This document shows, one piece after another, positions 60,501-64,000 of a stretch of 64,000 bases of DNA. Each line of letters opens with the position of its first letter. Position 1 is the stretch's first letter. A program made the translations under genes and the position numbers. The stretch comes from Lepturacanthus savala (Eukaryota; Chordata; Actinopteri; Scombriformes; Trichiuridae): contig CM060463.1 of the NCBI GenBank assembly GCA_030544235.1, positions 33,439,920 to 33,503,919 on the forward strand, written 5' to 3'. A model generated the notes under the pieces. The model was not told where the DNA came from, made no database searches, and worked only from the letters and a program-made list of their open reading frames with translations.

Positions 60501-62459
60501 TCAATGAGCAAAAAAAAAATGTTGGGCCCATGAATAGGGTCATAAAGCTGTGTTTCAATAATGACAAATCTCAATTGAACTGATCTGGTGATTGGATTGT
60601 TAAAGATTTCCCTTTCTGTTTACCTTTCTAAAATGCTTCTTCATAAAAACCAGGTTAAAGAGAAAAAGAACAACAAGTTGTTCCAGATATATTTTCCATT
60701 TGAGGTGTTATCTTAAAAGAATTGCTGACTCAACTAGGATTTATGTGCTTCCTGAAAGGATGGCTGGCAGATTGGTCACCATTTCAGTTGGTCACTCTTG
60801 GTTCTGCAGTGTTAAAGACTAAACTCAGTGGTGCTGCTGAGAGCCATATGTCTGCAGGCTTTCACTCCCATTTTGGCTGTTTCACTAATTAGTTCCTCCC
60901 CTTCTAGCTAAAGGTGTGTGATCATCTGCTGTAGTCATTGATATGAATGGGGAAAATCTGCTTTAGCACAAAATTACAGACCTCTTCAAATGCTGTAGCA
61001 CTCTGGCATACAGTGCTATTTTCCATTTTTTTCCCTGCAATTGCTATGCAAAAAAAAAGATAATCCCTGTGTTTATTGTTTCCCACCACACTGCTGGCTC
61101 CAGGGACATGCAGACTGTGGTGACAGCTCCAAGGAAGGAGAACAGCAGACATTCGAGAGGTCACGCAATATAAACTTTGAGATCAACTGTAGTAACTGAA
61201 GGAACTGTCTTGTTATTGTGGCTGTAAATTTTCGCATGTTTGCACAGGTGTAGTGTGTGGGTGTCATTTGAGTTATTATGTGTGTACCTTCAGTAACCTA
61301 TACTGTATCATTGCTGTTGGGTAAAAACCAAAAGTCCAACTGAATACTTTCCACACAACTGATATGTAAAAGTAAAACACATTTTACTTACAGGTCCAAT
61401 ATCATAGAAAGTGATATTTTAATTGCTTTTTAATTATAAGAAGATTTAGGTGTTGGATAAATACTGTCCCATGTTTCAAAAACTTCAATCTGCAGAGAAA
61501 TACAGTCTGTATTCAGACTGCATTCTCTGTCAAAACTCTATGAAGTTGTGATGTTACAACTATACAGTTACCACTCACCTCCCATTCACAGCCATTCAAT
61601 CGGCTAATCAGAATAGAGGCTTCATTTATATTCATTAGGCAAAAAAACACCCTGATCATTTTAAGAGCTCCAGGGAGAAGATATAAAACTGATATGATTT
61701 TGGATACTTATGCTACATATAAGTTCTTGGGGATATCATGTCTTCCAAAAAAAAATAAAAAACCTAAACAGGAAAAGTGTGCAACCTGGGACTTAAGAAA
61801 ACCCCTGTTTTATTATATTTAAAAAATAAACAAGATATGAAGTTTTCACACTAATAATTGATATTGTTATTTGTAGTTTAAACACAGATACACAGATAAT
61901 GAAGCTTTGTATAGGTCCATAACCTGTAACCTTTGTCCTTTTTTGTGATCAATACATTTTACAAGCTTATGACCTTTGTTTGCTGTCTTGTGTTGCTTGG
62001 AAAATGTTAATTGATCATCAGATCTTTGCTAAAAACAACCTGATGACATCTGATTATTTTCCTTTAACTTTTATAATTGAACTCCTTATCCCTACAATAT
62101 TGAAGCCATTTCTCCGGTTGCTATAGGTCACTTTTCATATGATTGCGATTTGGTTTAGTCAAAGTACAGAAAACTGCACATACTGTTTCCTTACCAAAGT
62201 TTGTTCTTTTCTGCAGGACGAAACAAGTGAAAAATCTTGTTTCATTTGCTTATTCATGAACTGCATGCCTTACAGTACTTTTAGTAATGCTGCTTGTTGT
62301 GTCTTGCACTCTCCTGCTGGACCATGATGCACTTGGACCAGGAATTAGCTAAGGTGAAGGGGGCTGGATGTAGCTAATGGATCCTGGACTATGAGAGTCG
62401 TCCCAGCTGACTAATACAAGTTAGCCTTTTCCTTTTGCAACCAACTGTATACCGTTGCC
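57568..62459. other. Large spacer or intron, no gene seen
   Basis: No exon was recognised. A hAT-like end ('cactagggctgga') occurs near 58712. If the 57.5-kb exon is real, this is probably its downstream intron. Confidence 0.45.
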
Positions 62460-63000
62460 CTTTCAGGTACTCAAACTCCCCAGCGGAGTTCAATATCTTC
62501 CTTTACAAAGCAAAGAGTGACGCCGTCACACGTGGCAGTCTCATCTATGTGGAGGACATCTGTATGAGGAGCCGAACCTTTGAGGAGGACCTGACTGAGG
62601 CCAAGTCATACTCTTTGCTCTCCAACAAGTCACCAAGATGTCTATGGAGCAGCTGGTGATCTGCTCAGATTCCAAGTAGGCTCACCATTGTTTTATTTCC
62701 CATCTTTCAGGATGGAAAAGCAATGGTATGAAAAGTTAAGAACTCTGAACTCTTCCTCACCTGTGACAGCCTTATGGCAGACCATGATATGGTAGTGTAT
62801 TGGAAGAAAGTCAAGGGTCACTCCAAAACCTCTGATCATGAGAAGGATGATAATGACAAGGCTGACTGACTCACCAAAGTTGGAGCTGAGCAGGGCACCC
62901 CCTGGGAGTTTAGAGAGAAATGGCTTCCGACAACCAAGCCCTGTGGCATAAATGCAATCATCTGATGACAGACAAGATAAGACCCCCAATCTATGCACTT
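62460..63000 (+). mobile_element. Broken retroelement pol fragment (RT to RNase H)
   Basis: Part of a long-decayed LTR-type retroelement. One + frame at 62465-62620 reads reverse-transcriptase-like sequence: 'YSNSPAEF' followed by 'GSLIYVED', where the usual YxDD catalytic box carries Glu in place of the first Asp. After frame changes, 62790-62925 reads RNase H-like 'VYWKKVKGHS' and 'NDKADxLTKVGAEQG', with a stop (x) inside. Frameshifts, stops and the altered catalytic residue show it is dead. No gag, integrase or env was recognised, and the element class (endogenous retrovirus or Ty3-like) is uncertain. Confidence 0.6.
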
Positions 63001-63158
63001 TGCTCTTGTGTCTCAAACTTGGTGATGTGCACTTGGTGACAATGCCCCATCCATTCAGGCCATCCATCAGCTGCTTGTGAATCCCCCAGCCCATGTGGAG
63101 TGCAGACTCCCTTAGGCAAGTCTTTTGAAGTTCTCGGACCAGGTGTTGTGGAAACGTG

Positions 63159-63262
63159 GCCATCTTGTCTCACACACAGTGTTACCGCCATCTTGATAAA
63201 CATAACACGACGTAGCTGCCATCTTGGGATTCTCTCATTATTCTGGTGTAGCTGCCATCTTG
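63159..63262. promoter_or_regulatory. Cluster of four YY1-type motifs
   Basis: The exact 9-mer 'gccatcttg' occurs at 63159, 63187, 63218 and 63254, all in the same orientation, spaced 28, 31 and 36 bp. It matches the core YY1 site. The third and fourth also share 'gtagct' in front, suggesting local tandem duplication. It lies about 160 bp past the broken pol fragment. Confidence 0.6.
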
Positions 63263-64000
63263 TGACCTCCCACACACGTGGTTTGCTAATTGTATTTTAG
63301 GTTAGATTTTTAACAGTATTAATTGTGACTTAATTACTGACTGTCAATTTTTTTTTTGTATTTAAAGAAGAATAACAGGGAACAATCATTGTTAGACTGA
63401 CTGTTATTGTTATTAGTCTGGTTTATTCAGTAGTGCCCCATTTTGTTCAATTCTGATTAATAACATATATTTAATTTTATTATTAATAATTCTTTTTGAT
63501 AATTATTAATTTATGCTAATAACTATTTCTAGCCCCTACACAGCAACAACATGATGTTGCATAGTATAGAGTTTTCAAGTACATTTCTAACACTATTTTC
63601 TTTCTCCTGAATGTTCTAATGACCTAGTTCACAATCCTCCCACAGTCTGATGGTCCATCACAGACAGCCAGCCGCCCACTCTTTGACTCATCATAGCGCT
63701 GCAGTATTCTCTGCAAACAGCCATCTATTTCTATTTCAAAGAACTGTGTCAGTTGCATAACAGCAGCATAACTGCAGAGGCAGGTGGTTTAGTATGCATA
63801 CAGGATTTTACAGTACAATTGTGTTGCTTATCATCTGTTTTCAGGTCAAAGGTAATAATTTCTGGCAGAGCATCAATGCAACCCGGATATTATGTATGAA
63901 AAGGCCTCATTGACCCTGTTTAACCATGATCCTGCAGACACTGCAGGTTTAAATGGTTCATTTTAATTAGACTGCAAAGAGAAAAATGTGTAGGACTCTT
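63263..64000. other. End of window, nothing recognised
   Basis: AT-rich DNA with no exon, RNA gene or clear transposon end visible. Confidence 0.5.

Overview
The window is vertebrate nuclear DNA, almost certainly from a teleost fish. All four confident genes are split into short exons with GT/AG introns and encode vertebrate muscle, skin or membrane proteins. The spacers are AT-rich and full of small fish-type DNA transposons, tRNA-like SINEs and microsatellites. There is no bacterial, phage or CRISPR content. The ORFs are mostly chance readings, so the genes were rebuilt exon by exon from splice sites, reading phase and protein similarity.

Layout, left to right: smpd2 (neutral sphingomyelinase, + strand, 2.55-7.09 kb, 10 coding exons); a repeat-filled spacer with a decayed Tc1-like element; pkp1 (plakophilin 1, + strand, 13.25-25.22 kb, 13 coding exons); tnnt2-like cardiac/slow troponin T (- strand, 33.73 down to 28.46 kb, 12 coding exons); tnni1-like slow troponin I (- strand, 40.03 down to 37.32 kb, 7 coding exons); a spacer with a solo LTR; csrp1 (cysteine and glycine-rich LIM protein, - strand, 50.41 down to 47.64 kb, 5 coding exons); then about 13 kb with no confident gene, holding SINEs, a 7-bp minisatellite, one possible coiled-coil exon at 57.5 kb and a broken retroelement pol fragment at 62.5-63.0 kb.

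The order and strands of pkp1, tnnt2, tnni1 and csrp1 match human 1q32 (PKP1+, TNNT2-, TNNI1-, CSRP1-). I found no counterpart here of the human neighbours LAD1 and PHLDA3, and smpd2 sits on the pkp1 side. The two troponin genes encode two subunits of one thin-filament calcium switch. csrp1 encodes an actin/alpha-actinin-associated LIM protein and pkp1 a desmosomal armadillo protein; smpd2 is functionally unrelated.

The most informative oddities are coding microexons of 8 nt (troponin T) and 7 nt (troponin I), a troponin T reading frame that hits a stop exactly at its last visible splice donor, a duplicated piece of pkp1 exon 10 inside a later pkp1 intron, a 32-bp perfect palindrome, a 539-bp solo LTR with 4-bp target duplications, a piggyBac-type MITE whose empty site survives in a second copy of its host repeat, a SINE nested inside a transposon relic, and a cluster of four YY1-type motifs beside the broken pol fragment. 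I see no convincing wholly new biological system.
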